Source: JBFONV01 sp040779335
Lineage (GTDB): Bacteria > Pseudomonadota > Gammaproteobacteria > Enterobacterales > Alteromonadaceae
Length of the DNA: 64,000 nt
Direction: 5' to 3'
NCBI GenBank assembly: GCA_040779335.1
Contig: JBFONV010000001.1
Location: 1 to 64,000, forward strand
Notes under the pieces: generated by a model
What the model was told of the DNA's origin: nothing
The model's database searches: none
The model's input: the letters and a program-made list of their open reading frames with translations, nothing else
Shown here: positions 17,316 to 26,710 of the stretch, piece after piece
Layout of the letters: each line of letters starts with the position of its first letter
Numbering within the stretch: position 1 is the stretch's first letter
Position numbers and translations under genes: made by a program

Positions 17316-18232
17316 GATTTTGCTCCTTGCACCGTTTGTGTAACTTTATCCATACCTTCAAAAAAGCCTTCTAACTTGGCCATTTCAGTTGGTAGTACTG
17401 ATACCTCAGCAGTTTTAAGAATATTGCCAGTTTGCTGAATAAACTGCTCCATTAAACGAAGTCGTATCGCTTGGTCTCCGTTGTTTTTAGTTGCAGCAGA
17501 AGCAATTAAATCAATACCTTCGGCTGTTGCTTTGGTTAAAATTTTAATTTCTTCGGCGCGACCTTGTGCCTCGTTAATTTGCTTTTGCTTATCACCTTCA
17601 GAGAGGTTGATTGCTTCTTGACGTTGGCCTTCTGATAAATTAATTGTTGATTCTTTTTCAGCTTCGGCAAGGGTTATTTCGGCGCGTTTTTGACGCTCAG
17701 CCTCCATTTGCTTTTCGAGCGTATGAATAACATTTTCTGATGGTGTGATATTTCTTACTTCATAGCGTAGTACTTTAATACCCCACGGATCTGAGGCTTT
17801 ATCAATTTCTCTGACAATGGTTTCATTGAGGGCTTCACGTTCTGAAAAGGTTTGTCCTAGTTTTAGTTTGCCTATTTCAGAACGCATCGTTGTTTGCGCA
17901 AGGTTGACGCTGGCGCGACGATAATCTTCAATACCGTAACTTGCTTTAGCGCCGTCCATTACTTTTATGTATACCAAGCCGTCAACGTTAATTTGCACAT
18001 TGTCACGAGAAATACAACTTTGAGCAGGAATATCTAGCACTTGCTCGCGGGTTTCATGCCTATAGGCGACGCGATCGAAAAACGGGATCAGAAAGTGCAA
18101 TCCCGGTTGCATCACTGCGCGAAATTTCCCTAAGCGCTCTATCACGCAAACTTCTCGCATTGGAACAATAAGCACCAGTTTCAATGCTATATATAATAAT
18201 CCTAAAAATATAAAGGTAAATGTTGCTAACAT
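17312..18232 (-). CDS. SPFH/band-7 protein (QmcA/paraslipin type), first copy
   Basis: A 306-aa homologue of the following gene: N-terminal membrane anchor (FTFIFLGLLYIALKLVLIV), SPFH domain (CVIERLGKFRAVMQPGLHFL) and a coiled-coil with three copies of an NLSEGxxQ-like repeat (INLSEGQRQEAINLSEGDKQ). It has a strong ribosome binding site (CAGGAGATAACT). It lies 40 bases downstream of nfeD, the classic NfeD-stomatin operon pairing, which suggests a shared membrane quality-control or microdomain role. Confidence 0.9.
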   Translation of the reverse strand: MLATFTFIFLGLLYIALKLVLIVPMREVCVIERLGKFRAVMQPGLHFLIPFFDRVAYRHETREQVLDIPAQSCISRDNVQINVDGLVYIKVMDGAKASYGIEDYRRASVNLAQTTMRSEIGKLKLGQTFSEREALNETIVREIDKASDPWGIKVLRYEVRNITPSENVIHTLEKQMEAERQKRAEITLAEAEKESTINLSEGQRQEAINLSEGDKQKQINEAQGRAEEIKILTKATAEGIDLIASAATKNNGDQAIRLRLMEQFIQQTGNILKTAEVSVLPTEMAKLEGFFEGMDKVTQTVQGAKS

Positions 18233-18272
18233 AGTTATCTCCTGAGGCCTATGTCGAAGGAAAAAGTTGTTG

Positions 18273-18725
18273 TTATTTGATTGGTTCTACAACTAACGCG
18301 ATATTGTCTTTACAAACGATTGTTGCTTTAGTGCCGGCAGGTATTTCTGTTCCATCTCCTAATGCGGTCCAAGAGGTTCCCTGAAATTCAACTCGCCCGA
18401 AATGAGTACCAGGCCCTATGTTATCTATGACTATAACTTCTTTACCGTAAAGGTCGAGCTCTTCATCGACATTTTCGATACGCTCATCACCTTTAAATAG
18501 TCGATTTGTGAAGAAGTACATGCCAAACAATAAGCACGATGCCAGAATAAACCAAGAGGTTAAGGTAATTACCCAAGTTTCTAAAAGACCTAAGTAGACA
18601 CCAATCGCTACGATTAGGGAGGCAATACCTAAGTTGAGTAGTATTCCCCCGGGGACAAATATTTCGGCAAAGGCCAAAATCCCCCCTAAAATTAGCCAAG
18701 TTTTAAACGTAAGTAGTATATCCAT
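18273..18725 (-). CDS. NfeD family membrane protein
   Basis: A 150-aa short-form NfeD protein: membrane spans in the first ~75 residues (WLILGGILAFAEIFVPGGIL onward) and a C-terminal OB-fold NfeD domain (GKEVIVIDNIGPGTHFGRVE, then FQGTSWTALGDG). NfeD proteins are encoded beside SPFH proteins and are thought to interact with them. The start at 18725 has AAGGAG at good spacing; a frame extending to 18839 is not favoured. First gene of the nfeD-SPFH-SPFH operon. Confidence 0.88.
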   Translation of the reverse strand: MDILLTFKTWLILGGILAFAEIFVPGGILLNLGIASLIVAIGVYLGLLETWVITLTSWFILASCLLFGMYFFTNRLFKGDERIENVDEELDLYGKEVIVIDNIGPGTHFGRVEFQGTSWTALGDGTEIPAGTKATIVCKDNIALVVEPIK

Positions 18726-18943
18726 GTGGTACTCCTTAATGTGTAAGTAATATTCTAATTTAGCTGAGTAGTTGAAACCAGTATCATCTTCCTGATGAAT
18801 AGCAGCGTTACACATGATTGTTAATATAAAGTAAATCACGCGACATAATATGTCAACGATTTAACGAAAGGTATTTTCGTTTGGTGATTATTTGGTGGGA
18901 TTGTTGATAGCTGAAAAGGGCACTCAGTCATCAAGTATTACTA

Positions 18944-18976
18944 TAAAAAAAGCCAGTTTATTGTGATAAACTGGCT
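18944..18976 (-). terminator. Intrinsic terminator after hutH
   Basis: On the minus strand AGCCAGTTTA, loop TCACAA, TAAACTGGCT is followed by seven T residues. A perfect 10-bp stem. Confidence 0.92.
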
Positions 18977-19001
18977 GCTATGGTTGAACGATATACTAGG
19001 T

Positions 19002-20543
19002 TTACAAACTCGGCAATAGTTGTGCAGGCATGAATGGATTTAACTCGCCTTCAGCAATAATGCCTGATGCTTCCGCTATGTCAGGGGCAAAGTATCTGTC
19101 TTTGTCATAAAAACTAACTTCTTGACGTAAAATCGCTTTGGCCAATTCGACGTTTTTCGAGCCTTTTAATGGCGCTCTAAAATCTAAGCCTTGCGCCGCA
19201 GCTAAGTATTCAACCGCGAGCACACCATTAGTATTTTCGGCCATGTCAGTTAAACGACGCCCAGCAAATGCCGCCATAGAGACGTGGTCTTCTTGGTTTG
19301 CTGACGTGGGTAAACTATCTACAGACGCAGGATGGGCTAAGGATTTGTTTTCAGATGCTAATGCCGCAGATGTGACTTGTGCGATCATGAATCCGGAATT
19401 AACCCCGCCGTTTTCCACCAAAAATGCAGGTAATTTACTTAAATTTGCATCAATGAGTAGCGCCATACGACGTTCGGAAAGTGAGCCTATTTCCGCGATA
19501 GCAAGTGCCAAGTTATCAGCTGCCATAGCTACAGGCTCGGCGTGGAAATTACCCGCAGAGATAAAGTCACCTTCATTAGCAAATACCAATGGATTGTCGG
19601 TAACACCGTTCGCTTCGACATGTAAAACTTCTGCCGCTTGACGAATTTGTGTCAAACATGCGCCCATCACTTGCGGCTGACATCTTAATGAATAAGGATC
19701 TTGTACTTTTTCACAGTCAATGTGTGCTTCGCCAACTTCTGAGCTTTCATCTAAAATAGCGCGATAAGCCATAGCTGCATCTATTTGACCTTTTTGACCG
19801 CGTACTTGATGCACTCTATCATCAAACGGTGCACGACTACCCATTGCAGCTTCAACAGACATTGAACCAATAACGGTACCTGCGGCATATAAATCTTCTG
19901 CTAAAAAGAGTCCTTCTAGCGCAAAAGCGGTCGATGCTTGTGTACCATTGAGCAGCGCTAATCCTTCTTTGGCGGCTAAGGTTAATGGTTCTAACCCTGC
20001 TATCTTCAAAGCTTCTTTTGCTGGCAGTATTTCATCTTGATATGACATTTCGCCTTCGCCCAATAGCGGTAATACCATATGTGATAACGGCGCTAAATCG
20101 CCTGATGCGCCAACCGAGCCTTTTTTCGGTACACAAGGATATACTTCAGCGTTTAGCAATTGGATCAACGCTTGGATCACCGATAACCGAATACCTGAAA
20201 AGCCGCGAGATAACGAGTTTATTTTGAGCACCATCATCAAACGAACCGTGGCATCTTCCATATACTCGCCAAATCCAGCTGAGTGTGAAAGCACAATTGA
20301 GCGTTGTAATAACTCTAACTCGTCGTTTTTAATACGGGTACTGGCTAATAGTCCAAAACCGGTATTGATACCGTAAACGACTCTATCTTCGCGAATCACT
20401 TGTTGAACCGCTTCGGCACTTTTATTAATACCGTCAAATGCACTTTCATCTAAGCTGTATTTGATGCCATCATAGCGACTAACCGCGCGTAATTCTGCTA
20501 ATGTTAATTGTCCTGGGATGATGTTTAATTCATTAATTGTCAT
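19002..20543 (-). CDS. hutH: Histidine ammonia-lyase
   Basis: The first step of histidine degradation: L-histidine to trans-urocanate and ammonia. At 513 aa it is the normal length. The MIO-forming Ala-Ser-Gly triad sits at residues 146-148 in KGSVGASGDLAPLSH, and the YGINTGFG block is present near residue 57. It starts 4 bases after the hutU stop, with AAAGGAG inside the hutU 3' end. Last gene of hutC-hutU-hutH and followed by a strong terminator. Confidence 0.97.
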   Translation of the reverse strand: MTINELNIIPGQLTLAELRAVSRYDGIKYSLDESAFDGINKSAEAVQQVIREDRVVYGINTGFGLLASTRIKNDELELLQRSIVLSHSAGFGEYMEDATVRLMMVLKINSLSRGFSGIRLSVIQALIQLLNAEVYPCVPKKGSVGASGDLAPLSHMVLPLLGEGEMSYQDEILPAKEALKIAGLEPLTLAAKEGLALLNGTQASTAFALEGLFLAEDLYAAGTVIGSMSVEAAMGSRAPFDDRVHQVRGQKGQIDAAMAYRAILDESSEVGEAHIDCEKVQDPYSLRCQPQVMGACLTQIRQAAEVLHVEANGVTDNPLVFANEGDFISAGNFHAEPVAMAADNLALAIAEIGSLSERRMALLIDANLSKLPAFLVENGGVNSGFMIAQVTSAALASENKSLAHPASVDSLPTSANQEDHVSMAAFAGRRLTDMAENTNGVLAVEYLAAAQGLDFRAPLKGSKNVELAKAILRQEVSFYDKDRYFAPDIAEASGIIAEGELNPFMPAQLLPSL

Positions 20544-20547
20544 TGCC

Positions 20548-22260
20548 TTAAGCTCCTTTCTTACCGTTAGCGCCAGGTATCATAGGTAAGTCTAACCCTT
20601 GCTCTTTTGCACAATTTATTGCGATATCATAACCGGCATCGGCATGACGCATTACACCTGTTGCAGGATCGTTCCACAGCACACGAGCAATACGTTTTTC
20701 AGCGGCATCTGAGCCATCGGCAACAATTACAACACCAGCGTGTTGACTAAAGCCCATGCCAACACCACCACCATGATGCAAGCTAACCCAAGTTGCTCCA
20801 CCCGAAGTCGAAAGCAGGGCATTGAGCAATGGCCAATCTGAGACTGCATCAGAGCCATCTAACATGCTTTCAGTTTCACGGTTTGGTGATGCCACCGAGC
20901 CAGAATCTAAGTGGTCACGACCAATAACAACAGGCGCAGATAATTCGCCATTTTTTACCATTTCATTAAATGCTAGGGCTAAGCGAGCACGATCTTTTAA
21001 ACCAACCCAACAGATACGAGCAGGTAGGCCTTGGAATGAAATTCGCTCACGTGCCATGTCTAACCAATTATGTAAATGTGGATTATCGGGGATCAGCTCT
21101 TTTACTTTTGCATCTGTTTTGTAAATATCTTCAGGATCACCAGATAATGCTACCCAACGAAATGGTCCGATACCTTCACAAAATAACGGGCGTACATAAG
21201 CTGGAACAAAACCCGGGAAATCAAAGGCGTTTTTCACCCCTTCTTCAAGAGCCATTTGACGAATGTTGTTACCGTAATCCGTTGTTGCAGCGCCAGCTGC
21301 TTGTAAATCAAGCATGGCTTGTACTTGTATCGCCATAGATTGTTTAGCGGCTTTAACTACAGCAGCTTCATCCTTTTTACGCATTTCTGCGGCGTATTCC
21401 ATCGTCCAACCTTTTGGCAAGTATCCATTTAGAGGATCGTGCGCTGAGGTTTGGTCGGTAACCACGTCAGGTGTTATGCCACGTTTAACGAGTTCAGGAA
21501 ATACGTCTGCAGTATTGCCTAAAAGGCCTACAGAAATGGCTTCGCCGTTTGCTGTTGCGTTGTTGATTATTGCTAATGCTTCATCTAAATCAGTCGCTTT
21601 CACGTCAACGTAACGAGTTTGAAGACGAAAATCGATGCGTGACTCGTCACACTCTACGACAAGTGCAGAATAACCAGCCATAGTTGCAGCTAGTGGCTGC
21701 GCACCACCCATGCCACCTAGTCCGCCAGTAAGTACCCACTTTCCTTTAGAGTTGCCATTGAAATGTTGTTTTGCCATAGCAACAAACGTTTCGTAGGTAC
21801 CTTGCACTATGCCTTGCGAGCCAATATAGATCCATGAACCAGCCGTCATTTGACCGTACATCATCAAGCCTTTTTTATCGAGTTCATTAAAATGTTCCCA
21901 ATTGCCCCAGTGTGGTACTAGGTTAGAATTGGCAATTAACACGCGAGGAGCATCGGCATGCGTTTTGAAAACACCAACTGGTTTACCTGATTGCACCATT
22001 AAGGTTTCATCGTCTTCTAGTCGGTCTAATGTTGCCACTATTTTGTCATAACATTCCCAGTTACGTGCCGCTCGACCAATACCACCATAAACAACCAAAG
22101 ATTGCGGATGCTCGGCAACTTCAGGATCTAAATTATTCATTAGCATGCGTTTTGCTGCTTCTGTTAACCAACTTTTAGCAGTAATTTCACTACCGCGTGC
22201 AGCGCGAATAATGCGATTTTTATCGAAACGACTATCTTCTATTGTATTGACTGAGGTCAT
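20548..22260 (-). CDS. hutU: Urocanate hydratase
   Basis: It converts urocanate to imidazolonepropionate using tightly bound NAD+. At 570 aa it is slightly longer than the usual ~555-560. Conserved blocks include the glycine-rich TGGLGGMGGAQPLA and the active-site region GLPARICWVGLKDR with the family cysteine. It has a strong ribosome binding site (TAAGGAGTCGATC). It lies 25 bases downstream of hutC and immediately before hutH, so it is expected to be repressed by HutC. Confidence 0.97.
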   Translation of the reverse strand: MTSVNTIEDSRFDKNRIIRAARGSEITAKSWLTEAAKRMLMNNLDPEVAEHPQSLVVYGGIGRAARNWECYDKIVATLDRLEDDETLMVQSGKPVGVFKTHADAPRVLIANSNLVPHWGNWEHFNELDKKGLMMYGQMTAGSWIYIGSQGIVQGTYETFVAMAKQHFNGNSKGKWVLTGGLGGMGGAQPLAATMAGYSALVVECDESRIDFRLQTRYVDVKATDLDEALAIINNATANGEAISVGLLGNTADVFPELVKRGITPDVVTDQTSAHDPLNGYLPKGWTMEYAAEMRKKDEAAVVKAAKQSMAIQVQAMLDLQAAGAATTDYGNNIRQMALEEGVKNAFDFPGFVPAYVRPLFCEGIGPFRWVALSGDPEDIYKTDAKVKELIPDNPHLHNWLDMARERISFQGLPARICWVGLKDRARLALAFNEMVKNGELSAPVVIGRDHLDSGSVASPNRETESMLDGSDAVSDWPLLNALLSTSGGATWVSLHHGGGVGMGFSQHAGVVIVADGSDAAEKRIARVLWNDPATGVMRHADAGYDIAINCAKEQGLDLPMIPGANGKKGA

Positions 22261-22285
22261 GATCGACTCCTTAACTGTATTTTTT

Positions 22286-22987
22286 TTAAAAAACTAAATG
22301 GCTACCAAGGCGATATTTACTGCCTGGTGACGTTATTATGGCTAAACTAACAACGCCTTGATTAGACCAAGTGCGTCGTTTTATTTGTAAACAAGGTTGT
22401 GCTGTTGTTATTTCTAATGCCTGACAGATTTCTTTAGGGGCTAGCACAGCTTCAATTTCATGAGTTGCTTCGGTAAGCGGTGCTTTTGCCGACAAATATT
22501 CGTGTGGCGTAATTTTGGTAAAGTTTTGTTGGGTGTAATCAGGAATCAACTGGCAGTTAACGTAACGTTGCTCTAATTGTATGGGATCGCCATTCTCGAG
22601 GTGCAGCACTGCAGAATAAAACACGCTTTCGTCTTGAGCAACATCAAGCAAAATGGCGATTTCTTCATTCACTTTCACAGCTTTTAATTCCAGTTGAATA
22701 GCGCTGTATTGGTGACCACGATCAGCAATTTCATCGGCAATATTTCTTATTTCTAATAAGGACGATTGCGACTTAAAAGTGGCGACAAAGGTTCCTGCCC
22801 CTTGAGAGCGTACCAATAAACCTTGCTCGGTAAGTTCTTGTAACGCTCTGCGAGCAGTCATACGACTTACATTAAATTCAGCAGCTAATTCATTTTCAGA
22901 GGGAACTTTACTGTGTTGCGGCCACAGACCAGATTCAATGTTGTCACAAATATGCTGTTTGATAATGCTAAATTTAGGTTTTGCCAT
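22286..22987 (-). CDS. hutC: Histidine utilisation repressor HutC (GntR family)
   Basis: A GntR/HutC-type repressor (233 aa): N-terminal winged helix (SENELAAEFNVSRMTARRAL) and a C-terminal UTRA ligand-binding domain that senses urocanate in characterised homologues. The start is set at ATG 22987 (MAKPKFSIIKQHI), which matches the family N-terminus; an ATG at 23005 would add six residues. Two perfect TTGTATATACAA palindromes lie 28-65 bases upstream, so autorepression and repression of hutUH and hutI are likely. Confidence 0.93.
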   Translation of the reverse strand: MAKPKFSIIKQHICDNIESGLWPQHSKVPSENELAAEFNVSRMTARRALQELTEQGLLVRSQGAGTFVATFKSQSSLLEIRNIADEIADRGHQYSAIQLELKAVKVNEEIAILLDVAQDESVFYSAVLHLENGDPIQLEQRYVNCQLIPDYTQQNFTKITPHEYLSAKAPLTEATHEIEAVLAPKEICQALEITTAQPCLQIKRRTWSNQGVVSLAIITSPGSKYRLGSHLVF

Positions 22988-23013
22988 GGGCACGTCGCCA
23001 TTCATATTTTAAG

Positions 23014-23052
23014 CTTGTATATACAATCTCATATTTTACTTGTATATACAAG
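23014..23052. promoter_or_regulatory. Two HutC-type operators between hutC and hutI
   Basis: Two palindromes: TTGTATATACAA at 23015-23026 and CTTGTATATACAAG at 23039-23052, both perfect, with centres 25 bp apart. The motif is the known HutC operator type (TGTATATACA core). They sit in the hutC/hutI divergent region, so one regulator could control both directions. Confidence 0.88.
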
Positions 23053-23161
23053 CTTGCGTGTGAATTTTGTATCAGGTAAAGTGTTACTTCTAATGTGAGT
23101 TCAAATATAGCTAGATAAAGATAGGACATTAGGTTCGATTACACGAACTAATGAGATAAAT

Positions 23162-24397
23162 ATGACAATCAATACAGATCACTGGCAAACCTTATACGTA
23201 AACATTAACTTGGCGACAATGTCCGAAGGTGGCAAAGGTTATGGTGAGATATTGCTAGGCGCGTTAGCTATTGCCAATGGCAAAATCGCATGGTTGGGGA
23301 AAAGTGATCAACTACCTAGCTATGATAATAAAACTGTCGAAGTGATTGATGGGCAGGGGCAATGGATGACACCTGGACTGATTGATTGCCATACGCATCT
23401 GGTTTATGGCGGAAATCGCGCTAATGAATTTGAACAGCGTTTAAATGGTGCTAGCTATGAAGAAATCGCTAAAGCCGGCGGCGGTATTATTTCTACGGTA
23501 ACGGCGACTCGCCGGGCAAGTGAGCAAGAACTACTTGATAATGCGCTATCTCGATTATCGGCGCTACACCAACAAGGTGTCACCACCATAGAAATAAAGT
23601 CAGGCTATGGCTTAGATACCGTTAATGAAATAAAAATGCTGAGAGTCGCCGGAGCATTGGCACAAAAACTTCCTGTAACGATTAAACGGACCTTTTTGGG
23701 GGCTCATGCATTACCCAGTGAATATAAAGACAAACCTGATGATTATATTACGCTGGTGTGTGAGGAAATGATGCCACAAATAGCCCAAATGGGGCTAGCT
23801 GATGCCGTTGATGTATTTTGTGAAGGTATTGGTTTTAATCTTGAACAAACTGAACGGGTATTTGCTAGTGCCAAAAAGTTTGGCTTACCGATAAAGGTAC
23901 ATGCCGAACAGCTATCTGATTTGGGGGCCAGTCGTTTAGCGGCAGAATATCAGGCGCTATCTAGTGATCATATCGAATTTTTGCCGGAGCAAGGAGTTCA
24001 AGCAATAGCTAAGGCTAATATGGTTGCTGTTCTTTTGCCGGGAGCGTTTTATTTCTTGCGCGAAACTCAGCTACCGCCAATTGAATTATTGCGAAAGTAT
24101 AATGTCCCTATGGCGATCGCAACCGATGCCAACCCGGGCTCTTCACCAATCAATTCCATTCAGCTAATGTTGAATATGGCTTGTACCCTTTTTAGGTTAA
24201 CGCCTAGCGAGGCCCTCGCGGGTGTTACCTGTCATGGCGCAAAGGCGCTCGGTCTGCAAGATTCTACTGGCATGTTAAAAGTCGGCTACGATGCCGATCT
24301 TGCTGTTTGGAATGTCAGTCAACCGGCTGAGTTATGTTATCAATTTGGCGTTAACCCACTGATATCTTTGATTAAAAAAGGTATAAAAGTGCTCTAA
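23162..24397 (+). CDS. hutI: Imidazolonepropionase
   Basis: The third step of histidine degradation: opens imidazolone-5-propionate to N-formimino-L-glutamate. It is a 411-aa amidohydrolase with the metal motif HTHLVYGG (His77, His79), a further metal histidine in KVHAEQLSDLG and the acidic metal ligand in ATDANPGSSP. It is divergent from hutC behind the operators at 23014-23052. No formimidoylglutamase gene (hutG or hutF) lies downstream, so the last step must be encoded elsewhere. Confidence 0.97.
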   Translation: MTINTDHWQTLYVNINLATMSEGGKGYGEILLGALAIANGKIAWLGKSDQLPSYDNKTVEVIDGQGQWMTPGLIDCHTHLVYGGNRANEFEQRLNGASYEEIAKAGGGIISTVTATRRASEQELLDNALSRLSALHQQGVTTIEIKSGYGLDTVNEIKMLRVAGALAQKLPVTIKRTFLGAHALPSEYKDKPDDYITLVCEEMMPQIAQMGLADAVDVFCEGIGFNLEQTERVFASAKKFGLPIKVHAEQLSDLGASRLAAEYQALSSDHIEFLPEQGVQAIAKANMVAVLLPGAFYFLRETQLPPIELLRKYNVPMAIATDANPGSSPINSIQLMLNMACTLFRLTPSEALAGVTCHGAKALGLQDSTGMLKVGYDADLAVWNVSQPAELCYQFGVNPLISLIKKGIKVL

Positions 24398-24533
24398 TTA
24401 TAACGGCTGATGCTTGATAGATATGTTGATATAATCGTTCCCCTGATTAAACGACTATTACTGTACAAATAAGCAAGTTTTGATTAGTCTTATCCCTATA
24501 TGCAATTGTTGCTAATAGCGTTAAGGCTATAAC

Positions 24534-26630
24534 ATGGATTCTACTTGCTCGCGTCGTTTTTACAAATCTTTACTGAGCTTGATGCTCATGTGGCTTGGTC
24601 TTTTTTCTTTTCCTGTATTTTCAGCACCACCAGTATTTTCATTTACTGAATTTAATATTGCCTTTGTCCTAGGATTAAGTATTCCGGTATTGGTGATTGT
24701 TGCCGTAATGAAGCCAGTTGTTGAAGTTAAGTGGTGGTTTCCTGCTCTTATTACTGCGAGCTTGCTAGGCATGCTTTACGCCAGCCTGTACCTGAGCACT
24801 TATCAAGTACTTGGCATGTTATCGTGTGCGATGATTTTCTTGGTTTTGCTCTGTCTTTGGTTAGTAAAGTCTTCAGCTGAATTTAATGGCGGTAAACTCT
24901 CTATTGCGACTAATACCATGGCTAGCTGTGCGCTGGTTTATTTGGTTGCTTTGTGGCTGCTACCAACCATTGATGCCTATATTGCGTGGGCGGCATTTGC
25001 GGGACTTATATTGTGTCTTGCTGGTTATTGTTATTGGCTATTAGTTAAAAATACTGCAATTAAAGTGTATCGCGTAGTTTTCCAGTGGCTGCTTTGTTTG
25101 ATGTTTGTTGTCACCATGTTTATGTGGCTAAACACTAAATTAGATATTTTATGGTTGGTCGTGGCCGCGGTATTAAGTTACCTCGTTGCATTAATTAATG
25201 GCTGTTGGTTATTGGTAGAGCGATTATTAGCGATAGAACCAGTTCAAGAAAATACTGAGTCAGTGAGTGTTGAAGATATGCATTCTCTTACTCACGATCC
25301 AGCGACCAACCTGCCATCTTATCAGCAAGTTTTATATACGCTGGAAAATACTATTAAGTTGAAGAGTAAAAGCGAACTGGCAGTAATTGTTTTTAAACCG
25401 ATTAATTTTCAACAAGTTAATTCAGTACTAGGTCATCATAATTCAGATATTTTGTTACTGCAGTTAGCCTATTGCTTACAACAGAAAATGAGTGAAAATA
25501 GCCACTTAATTAATTTTGGTCCTAAGTTACAACCCGCGAGGATTGCGCGCTTACATAGTCTTAATTTTGTTGCCGTACTGGATTTGAGTCATAGTCATCA
25601 TCCCAACGAAACCTTGATCAGTGATATATGTCAGCAGTTGTCTGCAGCGGTCCCTGACGCCATGAGTTTTAAAAGTTTTTCATTAAATTTTGATTTGTCG
25701 TTTGGTATCGCCATCATGGGTGAGCACGGTAATAATGTCTCTGAGGTTATTGCTCACGCCGGCGACGCTTTGCTTGAGGGAGAAAAAAATCAGCACAAAT
25801 TGTCTTACTTTGATAACAAGTCTATTTTATTTGCTGAGCAGCAACTCTTACAAATGGAGCGCCTCAAAGAAGACGTTAGTAATGAAAATTTACGCTGGTA
25901 TCTGCAACCTCAGATAGGATTAAGTGATCATAGTTTAAAAGGGTTTGAGCTGAAGGTGCATTGGTATAACAATAGTGATAGCCCGCTTGAACTGGAAGCC
26001 TTTATTGCTACGGCAGAGCATAGCGGTGACATCTACCTTCTAACTAAGCATATGATAAAGCAAGCGTTTAAAGGTATATACTTTCTTCAGAAACAAGGCG
26101 TATACCAGCCAGTTTCGGTGAACTTACTGAGTAAGCACATTCTTGAGCCGGATTTAGTTGATTTTATTGAACTGCAAATTAAAACATTTAATGTGCCGGC
26201 AAAGTATTTATTAATCGAGTTAACCGAAGAGGTAATGTTATCAGCCAGTGATCGTGCCAAGTCGATTATAGACCAGCTCAAGTCGTTAGACGTTGGGATT
26301 TCGATTGATGGGTTTTCGGGGAGTTATGAGTCGCTCAGGTATTTAAGAAAAATGTCGATTAGCCAAGTTAAGATTGATTGCCAGCAACTCGATGTTAATA
26401 GTCAAAGTAGAGCCGATAAAGCAATAATAAATGCCTTAATTAACCTGACCCGTAATATGAAACTGCCGTTGATCGGCACTAACATTGACTCCGCGGATGC
26501 TGAGCGCGCATTCAGCGCAATGGGCGGCGAATTTGCCCAGGGGCAACACATCAATCGTGGCTTTGTTATTGATGAACTTGAAATCTGGTTAGAAAATTGG
26601 TTTAAGCAATATCCGCCACGAAAAGTATAA
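24534..26630 (+). CDS. Membrane protein with degenerate GGDEF and EAL domains
   Basis: A 698-aa protein: about seven or eight N-terminal membrane spans (residues ~10-235), a GGDEF-fold domain (~245-430) and an EAL-fold domain (~445-690). Both catalytic sites are altered. The GGDEF position reads HSLNF (~343-347), EAL reads ELK (~472-474), the DDFG loop reads DGFS (~591), and the AEGVE position reads GTNID (~649). ELTEE and QVKID are kept. It is therefore unlikely to make or cleave cyclic di-GMP. It recalls CsrD, which also has degenerate sites, but the multi-span N-terminus differs. It appears monocistronic. Confidence 0.85.
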   Translation: MDSTCSRRFYKSLLSLMLMWLGLFSFPVFSAPPVFSFTEFNIAFVLGLSIPVLVIVAVMKPVVEVKWWFPALITASLLGMLYASLYLSTYQVLGMLSCAMIFLVLLCLWLVKSSAEFNGGKLSIATNTMASCALVYLVALWLLPTIDAYIAWAAFAGLILCLAGYCYWLLVKNTAIKVYRVVFQWLLCLMFVVTMFMWLNTKLDILWLVVAAVLSYLVALINGCWLLVERLLAIEPVQENTESVSVEDMHSLTHDPATNLPSYQQVLYTLENTIKLKSKSELAVIVFKPINFQQVNSVLGHHNSDILLLQLAYCLQQKMSENSHLINFGPKLQPARIARLHSLNFVAVLDLSHSHHPNETLISDICQQLSAAVPDAMSFKSFSLNFDLSFGIAIMGEHGNNVSEVIAHAGDALLEGEKNQHKLSYFDNKSILFAEQQLLQMERLKEDVSNENLRWYLQPQIGLSDHSLKGFELKVHWYNNSDSPLELEAFIATAEHSGDIYLLTKHMIKQAFKGIYFLQKQGVYQPVSVNLLSKHILEPDLVDFIELQIKTFNVPAKYLLIELTEEVMLSASDRAKSIIDQLKSLDVGISIDGFSGSYESLRYLRKMSISQVKIDCQQLDVNSQSRADKAIINALINLTRNMKLPLIGTNIDSADAERAFSAMGGEFAQGQHINRGFVIDELEIWLENWFKQYPPRKV

Positions 26631-26636
26631 AGTACA

Positions 26637-26687
26637 AACTTGAATCTCAATAGTCCTGATTACACTAGGAAGATAGAGGTTCAAGTT
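26637..26687. repeat. Inverted repeat between convergent genes
   Basis: AACTTGAATCTC (26637-26648) faces GAGGTTCAAGTT (26676-26687), with one mismatch and 27 bases between. It could form a long hairpin between the GGDEF-EAL gene and rraA; there is no T tract, so termination is uncertain. Confidence 0.45.
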
Positions 26688-26710
26688 AACGCTAATCGCG
26701 GTCAGCTTAT

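Noticed and set aside
19138..19641. 167-codon frame antisense to hutH
   Set aside because: Shadow of a strongly conserved gene; low-complexity Ser/Ala-rich translation typical of an antisense frame.
20822..21613. Several plus-strand frames inside hutU
   Set aside because: All overlap the conserved hutU gene, with no ribosome binding sites or recognisable domains.
23130..23152. GTTCG...CGAAC inverted repeat before hutI
   Set aside because: A five-base-pair dyad near the start codon; likely chance next to the much clearer HutC sites.
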